Below, one piece after another: positions 17,620 through 26,350 of a stretch of 64,000 nucleotides of DNA; within the stretch, counting starts at the first letter, position 1, and each line of letters starts with the position of its first letter. The notes below the pieces were generated by a model. The model searched no databases. It was not told where the DNA came from and saw only the letters and a program-made list of their open reading frames with translations. The position numbers and the translations under genes are program-made. The DNA lies in assembly GCA_963664605.1 (NCBI GenBank), contig OY761536.1, positions 3,224,001 to 3,288,000 on the forward strand, written 5' to 3'. The DNA is from JAHOYW01 sp963664605. Lineage in GTDB: Bacteria; Verrucomicrobiota; Lentisphaeria; Victivallales; Victivallaceae.

Positions 17620-18081
17620 ATGAGAAAAGTAATCAAAGCTTTTGCCGTATGTCTCATCGCCTCCTCAATCACGTCATCTGTATTCGCCGCTCAAAAAGCG
17701 TTTCAGGCAAGCTTGACTCCAGATGTCGCCATTCTTGATAAGACTGAAAGGATCGAAGGACTTACTCTTAGTATCTGGGGTTGCAATCCTCAAACCTCAA
17801 TAGCTCTGGGGCTCATTAACGGAACCTCCGGCGACAGCAAAGGCGTCAGCATAGGTTTTGCCAACTACGGACAAATGTACAGAGGTATACAACTGGGCTT
17901 CGCCAATGCCGATGACGAACTCAAAGGCCTTCAGCTTGGTGTCATCAACTCCACTAAAAAAACCAGTTCTGGAATCCAGTTGGGCCTTCTTAATTTTATC
18001 AAAGAAAACAGATGGTTCAGCAATTTTCCAAATGAACTCGCACCGTTTATGCTTTTTGTAAACTGGCGGATTCAAGACTGA
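17620..18081 (+). CDS. Exported LA_2272-type surface repeat protein
   Basis: A 153-residue protein with a cleavable signal peptide (residues 1 to about 23, ending SSVFAA). The mature part carries short repeats of the form G-x-Q/S-L/I-G-x-x-N: IALGLINGTSG, VSIGFANYG, GIQLGFANADD, GLQLGVINSTK and GIQLGLLNFIK. This is the pattern of the LA_2272 surface repeat family, whose function is unknown and which probably forms a beta structure at the cell surface. AAAGGGA precedes the ATG. A hairpin terminator follows at 18098. It is separated by 95 bases from the preceding lipoprotein gene. Confidence 0.72.
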   Translation: MRKVIKAFAVCLIASSITSSVFAAQKAFQASLTPDVAILDKTERIEGLTLSIWGCNPQTSIALGLINGTSGDSKGVSIGFANYGQMYRGIQLGFANADDELKGLQLGVINSTKKTSSGIQLGLLNFIKENRWFSNFPNELAPFMLFVNWRIQD

Positions 18082-18097
18082 TATATTTATTGCTTAC

Positions 18098-18145
18098 ATC
18101 ATCCTGGCCCCCATAAAAAACATGGAGCAGGATGATTTTATTTTA
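18098..18145 (+). terminator. Intrinsic terminator after the LA_2272-type gene
   Basis: ATCATCCTG and CAGGATGAT form a 9-bp stem that can extend through CCCCAT/ATGGAG with one mismatch, followed by TTTTATTTTA. Confidence 0.7.
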
Positions 18146-18170
18146 CCATAAAAAACGCACATAAAAACCA

Positions 18171-19532
18171 ATGAAAATATTAGAAAAACTATTTAAAATC
18201 AACGAAAAAGGAAGCAGTATCAGTACCGAAGTTATCTCCGGACTTACAACTTTCGCCGCAATGGCTTATATTATATTCCTACAGCCGGCAATACTGTCAG
18301 GAAGTCTGGGACAAATAAAAACCGGAATGCCGGAAGATGCTTTATTCACCGCCACCTGCCTGGTTGCGGCCTTCGGCTCTCTGGTAATGGGCTTTCTTGC
18401 GAATTACCCGGCGGCGCTGGCTCCGGGAATGGGAGAAAACTTCTTTTTTGTCACTATTGTAACCGTTTCATTGGTAAAGATAACCGGATTAGCTCCCGGT
18501 TCTCCCGAACTATGGCAGTCCGGGCTGGCAATTGTCTTTGTATCCGGGTGTATATTTGCTATATTGTCATTTTTAAATATCCGGCAGTTTTTAGTGCAGG
18601 CGGTAAGCCCTTCCATGAGGAACGCTATCCTTGTCGGAATAGGTTTATTTATAGCCGAACTTGGACTGATTAACGGCGAGATTGTAAAAGTCGCTTACGG
18701 CTATTTCGATCTGTCAAAAGATATAGTTTCGCCGGGGCCGCTGGTATTTACAGTCGGGCTGGTCACAGCCTCAGTTCTAATATTCCGCAAAGTAAAAGGA
18801 GCTTTACTTATTGGAATAGCTTGCGGATTAATAGTTGCGCTCCTGACCGAAAAAACCGAATTTGCCGGTATATATTCCGCTCCCCCAAGTGCCTTGCCGA
18901 TTTTTTGCAAATTCAACTTTTCGCTGCTGTGGACTCATTTCTTTAAAGTCCTGCCTTTGATAATCATTTTTGTTTATATGGATGTCTTTGACACTCTTGG
19001 ATGCCTGCTGGGATTATCCGAACAAGCGGAAATGAATGATAAAAACGGTAATCCGCCCAATCTCAAACGTGCTTTCGCTTCGGACGCGCTCAGTACGATG
19101 GGCGGTTCAATGTTCGGTAACAGTACTGTAACGGTCTATCTTGAGAGTTCGGCGGGGATAAGATCCGGCGGGAAAACCGGACTTACCGCGATTGTGACTG
19201 GAATATGTTTTCTGTTTGCTATGTTTTTCTCTCCAATAGTAAAAACCGCTGCCGGATTCGCGCCGATAACAGCGCCGGCATTAGTACTTGTCGGAGTAAT
19301 GATGATGACTGGCGTCAGAAAAATAGACTGGGACGACATGAGCGAAGCCTTACCTGCATTTTTAATTATCGTCGGGATACCGTTCACCAGCAGTATTGCT
19401 GACGGAATGATGCTCGGATTTATCGTCTATCCTTTCGTAAAACTTTTCTGCGGCAAAGGCAAAGAAATCAGCGTTCTTTCATATTTCCTCTCAGTGCTCA
19501 TGCTCCTATATCTGATATTCGTGAGAATATAA
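18171..19532 (+). CDS. NCS2/AzgA-family purine permease
   Basis: A 453-residue polytopic inner-membrane protein of the AzgA-like branch of nucleobase transporters, which import adenine, guanine or hypoxanthine with protons. Family marks are EVISGLTTFAAMAYIIFLQP near the N-terminus, APGMGENFFF in helix 3 and STVTVYLESSAGIRSGGKTG near residue 320. The canonical AzgA motif is GMGLNAFF, so the Glu in GMGENFFF is a variant that may affect substrate choice. About 12 to 14 hydrophobic segments are evident. No strong ribosome site precedes the ATG. It stands alone after a terminator and ends before the convergent holB. Confidence 0.88.
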   Translation: MKILEKLFKINEKGSSISTEVISGLTTFAAMAYIIFLQPAILSGSLGQIKTGMPEDALFTATCLVAAFGSLVMGFLANYPAALAPGMGENFFFVTIVTVSLVKITGLAPGSPELWQSGLAIVFVSGCIFAILSFLNIRQFLVQAVSPSMRNAILVGIGLFIAELGLINGEIVKVAYGYFDLSKDIVSPGPLVFTVGLVTASVLIFRKVKGALLIGIACGLIVALLTEKTEFAGIYSAPPSALPIFCKFNFSLLWTHFFKVLPLIIIFVYMDVFDTLGCLLGLSEQAEMNDKNGNPPNLKRAFASDALSTMGGSMFGNSTVTVYLESSAGIRSGGKTGLTAIVTGICFLFAMFFSPIVKTAAGFAPITAPALVLVGVMMMTGVRKIDWDDMSEALPAFLIIVGIPFTSSIADGMMLGFIVYPFVKLFCGKGKEISVLSYFLSVLMLLYLIFVRI

Positions 19533-19588
19533 AAATATCCGTAGCTCCGGTTTTCAGAAGGGATAAAAAGATTTTGCCGGCCTGAAGA

Positions 19589-19602
19589 CCAGCGCTCCCA
19601 GG
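19589..19602. repeat. Short intergenic motif CCAGCGCTCCCAGG (copy A)
   Basis: In the 103-base gap between the permease and holB. Matches 12 of 14 bases with CCAGCACTCCCGGG at 31712-31725. Both are flanked by TTTTAA-rich sequence. Confidence 0.35.
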
Positions 19603-19635
19603 TTTTAAAATTCGATGTTCGATGTTAAATCTTTT

Positions 19636-20688
19636 TTAACCTATTGCCACATTGAGGCAGAATGAGCGGAGCGCAAGTTCTTCATTTACATTGAAACGCA
19701 ATTCATAGAGCAATTTATCTACCGCCTGGAGAGCTTTATATGCCTCTTCCTCATTTATTTTTTGAGGTATTTCAAGATTTTCGAATATCTCCGGGTTGGC
19801 AGTATCCTCCGGTTTCGTACCGCAACTCAACAAATAAGTCTGGGCAAACCAGGTGTGTAAAGCGGAAATCAGGTAGTTTCTTTCACTAATATATTCGCCG
19901 GAAGCCGCGGCTTCAAACTGCGCCATGATGCGTTTGCGCATCGGCGGCTCGAGTTCCTGCGCAAATTGGAGTTTTTCCTCCCACTCGGCTTCGACGCGAT
20001 CGGCGGCAGAATCCTTGAGGTTACTGGCTATCGCGATTATTTCAGAAGCGCACTGTTCGGTGCTGACCATATCATTTTTTGATTTGAACTGGAGTTTCGC
20101 CAATGCGGCAAATAATTCTCCGCTATTCTCAAAATCGAAATCACAACGGTTTTCCAGCAAGATAAGAGCCTGGCAACGGGAACGAGTAGTCGGCAGTAAC
20201 GCCGACGGATTGCCAGTCGCCAGAATAAACAATGAATCACGCGGCGGCTCTTCCAAAGTCTTCAGAAAAGCGTTTTGCGATTGAGTATTCATCCGGTCAC
20301 AATCGTAAATAACACCGATTTTCTTATTTGCCGCCGCCACGCTGGTAAGATAAAACTGCTCCTCAAACCAGCGGACAGTATTGGGCTCTGGATTTTTACT
20401 GTCTCCAATTCTGATCTCCCATCTTTTCCCGACCGGGGACAAGGTGTAAAGTTCAGCATAAGTCTGTTCGCTCAACTGACGGCAGGTCTTGCATTCCGAA
20501 CACGGAGCGCCCTCCGCGTCTTTGTTGGGGCAAATAACTATCTGGGCGATGACCGAAGCAAACTCTTTGCGTATTTCCGGGCTGTCGCCGTGGAGTAAAT
20601 AGGCATGCGCAAGCTTATTTGTCTTGTTAGCGTTTATCAGGCTTTCAATTATCAGCGGAAATTTTTCCGCGTATTTTTTAAATAACAT
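19636..20688 (-). CDS. holB: DNA polymerase III delta-prime subunit
   Basis: A 350-residue AAA+ clamp-loader subunit. The N-terminal region NKLAHAYLLHGDSPEIRKE holds a degenerate P-loop, as expected for delta-prime. It is followed by a zinc module (CPNKDAEGAPCSECKTC) and KIGVIYDCDRMNTQSQNAFL with LKTLEEPPRDSLFIL, the conserved delta-prime/gamma core. The C-terminal domain is less conserved. The ATG lies inside the end of tmk (11-base overlap), the common tmk-holB pairing. It loads the sliding clamp together with DnaX and HolA, which are not in the window. Confidence 0.93.
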   Translation of the reverse strand: MLFKKYAEKFPLIIESLINANKTNKLAHAYLLHGDSPEIRKEFASVIAQIVICPNKDAEGAPCSECKTCRQLSEQTYAELYTLSPVGKRWEIRIGDSKNPEPNTVRWFEEQFYLTSVAAANKKIGVIYDCDRMNTQSQNAFLKTLEEPPRDSLFILATGNPSALLPTTRSRCQALILLENRCDFDFENSGELFAALAKLQFKSKNDMVSTEQCASEIIAIASNLKDSAADRVEAEWEEKLQFAQELEPPMRKRIMAQFEAAASGEYISERNYLISALHTWFAQTYLLSCGTKPEDTANPEIFENLEIPQKINEEEAYKALQAVDKLLYELRFNVNEELALRSFCLNVAIG

Positions 20689-21310
20689 TTTTTATAAACT
20701 CCACTATTCTCTTATGTATTTCTTCAGGAGTTCCCATAGCGCTGACAATCTTCACCCGTTCAGGTTCATTTTCAGCTATTTCTAAAAAGCCGTTGCGTAC
20801 GGCACGGTGAAAATCAAGGTTTTCCAGCTCGAAACGATCATGTACATTTTGAGTTTCCTCACGTACGGCAGTACGTTCAAAACCTTCCTCCGGCGACAAA
20901 TCCAGCAAAATAGTCAAGTCTGGCTTACAGCCGCCGACAGCAAACTCATTCAGCAGCTTGAGCGTTCCCAGGTCCATACCACGCGCATATCCTTGATAAG
21001 CAGTAGTGGAATCATAAAAACGATCGCACAAAACAACATCGCCGCGCTTAACTGCAGGCTCGATTAAATAGTGGACATGCTGGGAACGGGCGGCTTCTAT
21101 GAGGAAGACTTCACTTTCATCAAATATCGGTTCTTCGCTGTTGTGGTGCTTTATGACTTCACGAAGCTGTTCGGCAACAGGAGTTCCGCCGGGTTCCCGG
21201 GTTATCAGGCACTCCCTGCCCTGTTGGTTGATATATTCTTTTAATAGGCGCAGTTGAGTACTTTTTCCCGCGCCCTCTGGTCCTTCAAATGTTATAAAAC
21301 AGCCTTTCAT
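20678..21310 (-). CDS. tmk: Thymidylate kinase
   Basis: A 210-residue kinase that converts dTMP to dTDP in the cytoplasm. It carries the P-loop FEGPEGAGKSTQ near residue 8, the DR[F/Y] motif CDRFYDSTTAYQGYARG near residue 95 and the TREPGGTPVAEQLR motif near residue 38. Length is normal for the family. It overlaps holB by 11 bases and is divergent from the AICAR transformylase gene, with which it shares a palindrome-rich 128-base region. Confidence 0.96.
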   Translation of the reverse strand: MKGCFITFEGPEGAGKSTQLRLLKEYINQQGRECLITREPGGTPVAEQLREVIKHHNSEEPIFDESEVFLIEAARSQHVHYLIEPAVKRGDVVLCDRFYDSTTAYQGYARGMDLGTLKLLNEFAVGGCKPDLTILLDLSPEEGFERTAVREETQNVHDRFELENLDFHRAVRNGFLEIAENEPERVKIVSAMGTPEEIHKRIVEFIKNVI

Positions 21311-21327
21311 CTTCCGCCGCTATGTTA

Positions 21328-21380
21328 ATTTATAAATTTCATCTATATTTATAAATAGCTCCATTTGCGAATTTCGCAAA
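21328..21380. promoter_or_regulatory. Palindromes between tmk and the AICAR transformylase gene
   Basis: Two identical 10-bp palindromes ATTTATAAAT (21328-21337 and 21347-21356) lie 19 bases apart on the same face of the helix or nearly so. A 17-base palindrome follows: TTTGCGA, ATT, TCGCAAA (21364-21380). They occupy the divergent promoter region and are candidate operators; the binding protein is unknown. Confidence 0.45.
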
Positions 21381-21438
21381 GTGCAGTAAGTTTTAATAAC
21401 AAATATTTTTTAATTTTTAACCAAAATGGAGCATCTTA

Positions 21439-22560
21439 ATGTCATCAAAAGAACTTAACCGCAGCACCTATTTGTCAAAGAATGTTGGAAACTTCGCTGA
21501 AACTATCAAAATCGGTGATCGCGAATATATAAAAGTCGAAGACTTGCGTTACGGTACCAACCCGCACCAGCCGGCAGCTTTTTACAAGCCCGTCAGCCAA
21601 ACCAATGTCATCGGTGATATGGAAATCCTGAAAACCGGTAAAAGCGGACTTTCACAGACAAACCTTGAAGATATTTCCTATGCTTTGAATATAGTCAAGT
21701 TCTTTGACACTCCTGCCTGTGCAGTAATGAAACACGTCAACCCGAGCGGTGCAGCGGTTCAAGTCGGCGATGAAACTTTGAAACAGATTTATTGCAAAGC
21801 CCGTGACGCCGACGCCCGCGCGGCATTCGGCAGCGCAGTAGCCTTTAATGTTGAAGTAGATGTCGAAACCGCTAAAGAAATCATGGGAACCTTTGTCGAA
21901 TGTGTAGTCGCTCCGGCTTTTGCGGACGGCGTACTTGACGTTTTCAACGACCAGGAAAACTATAAGCTTAATAAAAGTATCCGCATCATTAAGTGCGGCG
22001 ACCCGAAGACTCTGCCGAAATACACTGGTGATGACGCTGAAGTCTGTAATACCGTTAAAGTTTTAGCTGACGGCTCTTTGGTTGTCGCAGCTCCGCTGAC
22101 CACTTCGCTGCGCTGCGTCGAAGATATGAAAACCGCTGAAAGCGAAAATAAACGCGCCGGACATCAGAAATCGGAAATATCCGCTTCGGAACAGCAGTTA
22201 AAAGATTTATTGTTCGCCTGGTATGTGAATCTTAACGTCCGTTCAAACGGCGTGGTAATCGTTTCCAACGGGCAAACTTTGGCGGTAGGCACAGGAGAAC
22301 AAGACCGCGTCGGAGCAGTTGAACAAGCCATAATCAAATGCCGGGAAAAATATGAGGGTAAAGAAACTTTGGAGGGAGCAGTCATGGCAAGTGACGGATT
22401 TTTTCCGTTCGCTGACGGCGTAGAAACCGCTGCCGCGGCAGGCGTAAAAGCGATCATTGCTCCGGCTGGTTCGCTCCGTGACGCTGACGTAATCAAACGC
22501 GGCAACGAATTAGGCGTAGCATTATATCACGCCCCGGAAAGAATATTCTCGCATCATTAA
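21439..22560 (+). CDS. AICAR transformylase, PurH C-terminal domain only
   Basis: A 373-residue protein covering only the formyltransferase half of bifunctional PurH. It transfers a formyl group from 10-formyl-THF to AICAR, the ninth purine step. Conserved parts are LRYGTNPHQPAAFY, GLSQTNLEDISYAL and the catalytic Lys-His segment CAVMKHVNPSGAAV near residue 98. DGFFPFADGVETAAAAGVKA and the C-terminal HAPERIFSHH follow. The N-terminal IMP cyclohydrolase domain (about 190 residues) is absent, and no cyclohydrolase gene is seen nearby, so that step must be encoded elsewhere. ATGGAG precedes the ATG at good spacing. It is upstream of recD2 by 19 bases. Confidence 0.9.
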   Translation: MSSKELNRSTYLSKNVGNFAETIKIGDREYIKVEDLRYGTNPHQPAAFYKPVSQTNVIGDMEILKTGKSGLSQTNLEDISYALNIVKFFDTPACAVMKHVNPSGAAVQVGDETLKQIYCKARDADARAAFGSAVAFNVEVDVETAKEIMGTFVECVVAPAFADGVLDVFNDQENYKLNKSIRIIKCGDPKTLPKYTGDDAEVCNTVKVLADGSLVVAAPLTTSLRCVEDMKTAESENKRAGHQKSEISASEQQLKDLLFAWYVNLNVRSNGVVIVSNGQTLAVGTGEQDRVGAVEQAIIKCREKYEGKETLEGAVMASDGFFPFADGVETAAAAGVKAIIAPAGSLRDADVIKRGNELGVALYHAPERIFSHH

Positions 22561-22562
22561 AG

Positions 22563-22599
22563 AACACGGAAAAATACGGATGAACACGGGTGAACACGG
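22563..22599 (+). repeat. Four AACACGG-type units at exactly 10-base period over the recD2 start
   Basis: Units begin at 22563, 22573, 22583 and 22593 (AACACGG, AATACGG, AACACGG, AACACGG). The recD2 ATG at 22580 lies inside the array, so its first residues (MNTGEHGQ) are repeat-derived. Confidence 0.6.
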
Positions 22600-24781
22600 A
22601 CAAGGTGGTAAAGGCGGTTTAGCCGCCCATACTCTGCGTGGTGAAGTCAGCCGTGTAATTTTTGAAAACGACGAAGGGCATTTTTCCATTATCCGTATGG
22701 TTGACGCACAGGGGGCCGAACACACGGTCGTAGGTAATTTTTCGGGTATTTTTGAGGGGCAGAGCCTTGAAGTCACCGGAAAATTTGAGACTCATAAAGA
22801 ATTCGGCAACCAGTTGCGCGCCGAACATTTTCGTTTCCTCCTGCCCAGTACCCGCGAAGGCATCATCAAATACTTGTCTTCCGGTATGATCGAAGGCATA
22901 GGGCCAAAGAACGCTGAAAATATCGTAAATCATTTCGGCGATAAGACCCTTGAAATACTTGATCATTATTCAGCACGTTTAAAAGAAGTGCCGGGTATCG
23001 GGAAAAAACGCGCCGCGCAAATCAGCGAAGCATGGAAAGCACAGTCTTCACGAAGGGAAATCTTTATATTCCTTCAAGGACTGGGCATCTCAAGTCTATA
23101 TTGCCAGAAATTATATAAAGAATACGGCGATAAAGCAGCAGAGGTCGTCAAGGAAAATCCTTTCCGTTTAGCCGATGAAATAGACGGCATCGGATTTCTG
23201 ATGGCAGACAATATAGCCTCATCGCTGGGAATAGAAAAAGTTGACCGTCAGCGACTCGCGGCTGGAACGCTCTATACATTAAATCAGTTGACCGTTTCAG
23301 GCCATTGCTGTTATCCCATCAAAGAATTTACAACCAAATGTGCAGAAACCCTGCGTATTGAACCGGAAATAGCCGACCGCGGCGTCGAGGAAGCGATAAA
23401 GCAGGGCTTTATCCGCATTGAAAACGGCATGGCATATTCCGTTAATCTACTCCGTGCTGAAACGGAACTGCCGAAATATATTTATGGGCTGGGAAGATGT
23501 ATCGAACATCCCGGTTTGAAAATGGCAAAAATAGCTCCAGCAAAAAACTTGCAGTTAAGTGAAGAGCAACAGCATGCAATCGAACGAATAGGGAAATATC
23601 CTCTTAATATCATCACCGGCGGCCCCGGTGTGGGGAAAACCACCGTCATCCATGAGATTGTCCGCCGAGCTCTTGCGGCTAAGCTGAAAGTTTATCAGGC
23701 TGCTCCTACCGGACGCGCTGCCAAACGCATGTCGGAAACAACTAATTTTCCGGCAAAAACCATTCATCGCATGCTGAAATGGGAACCGGACAAACGTAAA
23801 TTCGCTTATAACGCCGACCATAAGCTTCCTTGTGATTTGCTGATAGTGGATGAAATATCAATGCTGGATATAACCTTAGCTTTATGTTTATTCAGGGCGG
23901 TAAATTTTGGTACTTCCGTGGTACTGGTGGGCGATGCCGATCAACTGCCCTCGGTTGGCCCGGGGAAAGTACTGCATAGTTTCCTGCGTTCGGGAATGTT
24001 CGCAGTCACCCAACTGACAAAAATATTCCGTCAAGGCGCTGGAAGCCGGATTATTTCCAACGCTCACCGTGTAAACCACGGAGAGATGCCGGAAAAATTC
24101 AATGATACAAAGCAGTTATCAGACTTTTACTGGATTGAGCAGGATGATCCAGATAAAGTCCTGGAGCTGATTATCCGCTTGCAGACAGAGCGCATTCCAA
24201 AGCGTTTCGGTTTTGATCCTATACGCGATATTCAGATATTAACGCCGATGAACCGCGGAAGCTGCGGGACACGTTCGATAAACGACTGTCTGCAACATAT
24301 TTTAAATGACGGACATAAGCCGCAATTCAAAGTCGGTGACCGAATATTTAAAGCCGGTGACCGGGTAATGCAGATATCGAATAACTACGACAAGAATATT
24401 TTCAACGGCGACATGGGACGAATCGGGAATATTGACAACAAAGATAAAGTTTTTTCCGTTTACTATGGAGGCTCACAAGTGGTCAATTATGAATTTACGG
24501 AAATCGACCAGTTAAGTTTAGCTTATGCCGTCACCATCCATAAATCCCAGGGCAGTGAATTCCCAGCGGTAATCATGCCGATGCTTAATCAACATTATAT
24601 GATGCTGCAACGCAATTTGCTGTACACCGGCATAACCCGCGCAAAGAAACTGCTGATTTTGATCGGCAGCGCTAAAGCCATATCCATGGCAGTACGCAAC
24701 GCCCGGCTTGAACCACGCTTCACCCAGCTTACTGAAAGATTAATTGCAATGCGAAAAGGGGAGAAATTCAATGTTATGTGA
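22580..24781 (+). CDS. recD2: RecD2-type ATP-dependent DNA helicase
   Basis: A 733-residue SF1B 5'-3' helicase of the RecD2 type found in bacteria lacking the RecBC partners. The N-terminal OB-like part (LRGEVSRVIFENDEGHFSI) and helix-hairpin-helix segments (GIGPKNAENIVNHFG, VPGIGKKRAAQISEAW) are followed by the motor. The motor has motif I GGPGVGKTTVIHEI, motif II LIVDEISMLD, motif III VVLVGDADQLPSVGPG and the TIHKSQGSEFPAVIMP stretch near 650. It takes part in repair or recombination. The ATG lies in a short tandem array and has only a weak GGA upstream. No alternative ATG exists before the conserved domain, so the N-terminal dozen residues may be non-native. Confidence 0.92.
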   Translation: MNTGEHGQGGKGGLAAHTLRGEVSRVIFENDEGHFSIIRMVDAQGAEHTVVGNFSGIFEGQSLEVTGKFETHKEFGNQLRAEHFRFLLPSTREGIIKYLSSGMIEGIGPKNAENIVNHFGDKTLEILDHYSARLKEVPGIGKKRAAQISEAWKAQSSRREIFIFLQGLGISSLYCQKLYKEYGDKAAEVVKENPFRLADEIDGIGFLMADNIASSLGIEKVDRQRLAAGTLYTLNQLTVSGHCCYPIKEFTTKCAETLRIEPEIADRGVEEAIKQGFIRIENGMAYSVNLLRAETELPKYIYGLGRCIEHPGLKMAKIAPAKNLQLSEEQQHAIERIGKYPLNIITGGPGVGKTTVIHEIVRRALAAKLKVYQAAPTGRAAKRMSETTNFPAKTIHRMLKWEPDKRKFAYNADHKLPCDLLIVDEISMLDITLALCLFRAVNFGTSVVLVGDADQLPSVGPGKVLHSFLRSGMFAVTQLTKIFRQGAGSRIISNAHRVNHGEMPEKFNDTKQLSDFYWIEQDDPDKVLELIIRLQTERIPKRFGFDPIRDIQILTPMNRGSCGTRSINDCLQHILNDGHKPQFKVGDRIFKAGDRVMQISNNYDKNIFNGDMGRIGNIDNKDKVFSVYYGGSQVVNYEFTEIDQLSLAYAVTIHKSQGSEFPAVIMPMLNQHYMMLQRNLLYTGITRAKKLLILIGSAKAISMAVRNARLEPRFTQLTERLIAMRKGEKFNVM

Positions 24782-25628
24782 CGAACCAAAATTACGGACT
24801 GAGATAAAACTAAATTCAAAAGATTTCCCCAAATTCAACAAAAATTCCATATGGTGCGGAATAGGTTCATGCTTTTCTGAAAATTTATTATCATTACTGG
24901 AACAATGCGGATTTGAAGTAATCCAGAATCCAAGCGGAATTATTTATAACTCATACTCAATATCCCAGATCGTCGCACGAGCGGCTGGTGAACGTTATTA
25001 TTCGGAAAACGACTTTTTTGAACACAACGGGCTCCGGCATTCATGGGAACACCACGGGCGGTTTTCAAATGCCGACCTGAAAACAGCAGTCGGAAACGCC
25101 AATCTGACATTAAAGAAATTCAGGGAAAGACTGAATGTCGCTGACGCTATCGTTCTGACACCATCATCATCAGTAGTTTATTGTTATAAGGGCAATATTG
25201 TGGCGAATTGCCACAAGGTAAATAATAACAGTTTTGAACGAAAAATTCTAAGTACGAAAGAAAACCGGGACTACCTGACCCAAACGGTGGAAAACATTAG
25301 AGAATTAAACAAAAATATCAAGATTATTTTTACTCTGTCACCTGTGCGCCATTATCCGGGAGACCTGATATTAAACGCCAGAAGCAAGGCTAATCTGCTT
25401 AGCGCCTTACATGAAATACCTGACAGCATATATTTTCCGTCCTATGAAATCCTGCACGATGAACTGCGGGACTACCGTTTTTACAAAACGGACATGCTGC
25501 ATCCGTCGGAACAAACAGTTGAATTGATCTGCGCCCGTTTTATTAAGACTTTTTTCAATCAGGAAGCTATAGAATTCATTGAAAAAAAGCTGGCTGAAGC
25601 TAAGCTGCACAACCATAGAATGAATTAA
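24771..25628 (+). CDS. GSCFA domain protein
   Basis: A 285-residue protein of the GSCFA family (SGNH-hydrolase-like, function not established). The signature GIGSCFSENLLSLLEQCGF lies near residue 25. Later parts are LRHSWEHHGRF, VLTPSSSVVYCY and FTLSPVRHYPGDLI, with the terminal YKTDMLHPSEQTVELI carrying the D-x-x-H pair. It has no signal peptide. The ATG at 24771 was chosen because GGGGAG lies just upstream; the longer frame begins with TTG at 24744. The start overlaps the recD2 end by 11 bases, indicating cotranscription. It ends nine bases before the convergent Xre-cupin gene. Confidence 0.87.
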   Translation: MLCDEPKLRTEIKLNSKDFPKFNKNSIWCGIGSCFSENLLSLLEQCGFEVIQNPSGIIYNSYSISQIVARAAGERYYSENDFFEHNGLRHSWEHHGRFSNADLKTAVGNANLTLKKFRERLNVADAIVLTPSSSVVYCYKGNIVANCHKVNNNSFERKILSTKENRDYLTQTVENIRELNKNIKIIFTLSPVRHYPGDLILNARSKANLLSALHEIPDSIYFPSYEILHDELRDYRFYKTDMLHPSEQTVELICARFIKTFFNQEAIEFIEKKLAEAKLHNHRMN

Positions 25629-25637
25629 CGGCAGTAA

Positions 25638-26225
25638 TTAATTCTTTTTGGCGAATCTTACTACCAGATAGATTTTTGATTCGCTCTGAGAAAGATTTTT
25701 TATTGAGTGGTTGACGTCACATTGATAAATAAGGACATCGCCTTTCTTCAGAATTGTTGAGTTTTTTCCAGCAGTAACCTCGATTTCTCCATCCAAAACA
25801 GTCAAAAATTCTTCGGTGTCAGGATAATGAGCTGATGACGTCAGGATACTTCCCGGTTGAAAAGTCAATATATAAAGCTCCAAATCCTCAGCCATAGTGA
25901 TAGGCGAAAGCACATTGATATGCACACCTTCCTCATCAGCATCCAAAGTAGTCAGATCTTCGCGGCGATTGATCTCGAATTTGCGGACTTTGTCACCCTT
26001 CCCTTTCAAAAGCAAATTAAAATCGACTTTCAGGGCATGAGCTATTTTCCACATAGTCGCAATGGTCGGATTGACTTTGGCGGACTCGATCTGTGAAAGC
26101 ATTGCCTTGGACACGCCGCTGGCTTCCGCAAGCATATCAAGAGACATTTTCTGCTCCAAACGCTGACGTTTTACATTTTCTCCAATCGCCGGCGGCTTCG
26201 GAATATTGTCACTATTCTTGTTCAT
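25638..26225 (-). CDS. Xre-type regulator with C-terminal cupin domain
   Basis: A 195-residue DNA-binding protein. Residues about 15-70 form a helix-turn-helix (RLEQKMSLDMLAEASGVSKAMLSQIE). Residues about 105-190 form a cupin with FQPGSILTSSAHYPDTEEF and VLDGEIEVTAGKNS, and with KKGDVLIYQCDVNHSIKN near the C-terminus. Such fusions usually sense a small molecule and control adjacent amino-acid or polyamine genes. It is divergent from tdh-kbl, whose promoter carries a perfect palindrome at 26301-26313. It probably controls threonine degradation in response to an amino acid or related ligand; this is inference. Confidence 0.9.
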   Translation of the reverse strand: MNKNSDNIPKPPAIGENVKRQRLEQKMSLDMLAEASGVSKAMLSQIESAKVNPTIATMWKIAHALKVDFNLLLKGKGDKVRKFEINRREDLTTLDADEEGVHINVLSPITMAEDLELYILTFQPGSILTSSAHYPDTEEFLTVLDGEIEVTAGKNSTILKKGDVLIYQCDVNHSIKNLSQSESKIYLVVRFAKKN

Positions 26226-26272
26226 TATAATAAAAACCTGTTAAATATATTGAATCTTTTACAAAACAGCCC

Positions 26273-26313
26273 TTGACTTAAACATTAAAAGATAATATAA
26301 TAAACATTGTTTA
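26273..26313 (+). promoter_or_regulatory. Sigma-70 promoter of tdh-kbl with overlapping operator
   Basis: TTGACT (26273-26278), exactly 17 bases, then TATAAT (26296-26301). A perfect inverted repeat TAAACA-T-TGTTTA (26301-26313) begins at the last base of the -10 box, covering the start point. This is a strong repression geometry, and the divergent Xre-cupin protein is the natural candidate. Confidence 0.72.
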
Positions 26314-26350
26314 CTATATCAAACACAAAAGCAAAAAAAGAGAGAAAAAT

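Noticed and set aside
22580..24781. RecD as subunit of RecBCD
   Set aside because: The long N-terminal extension with helix-hairpin-helix segments and the absence of recB/recC nearby fit RecD2.
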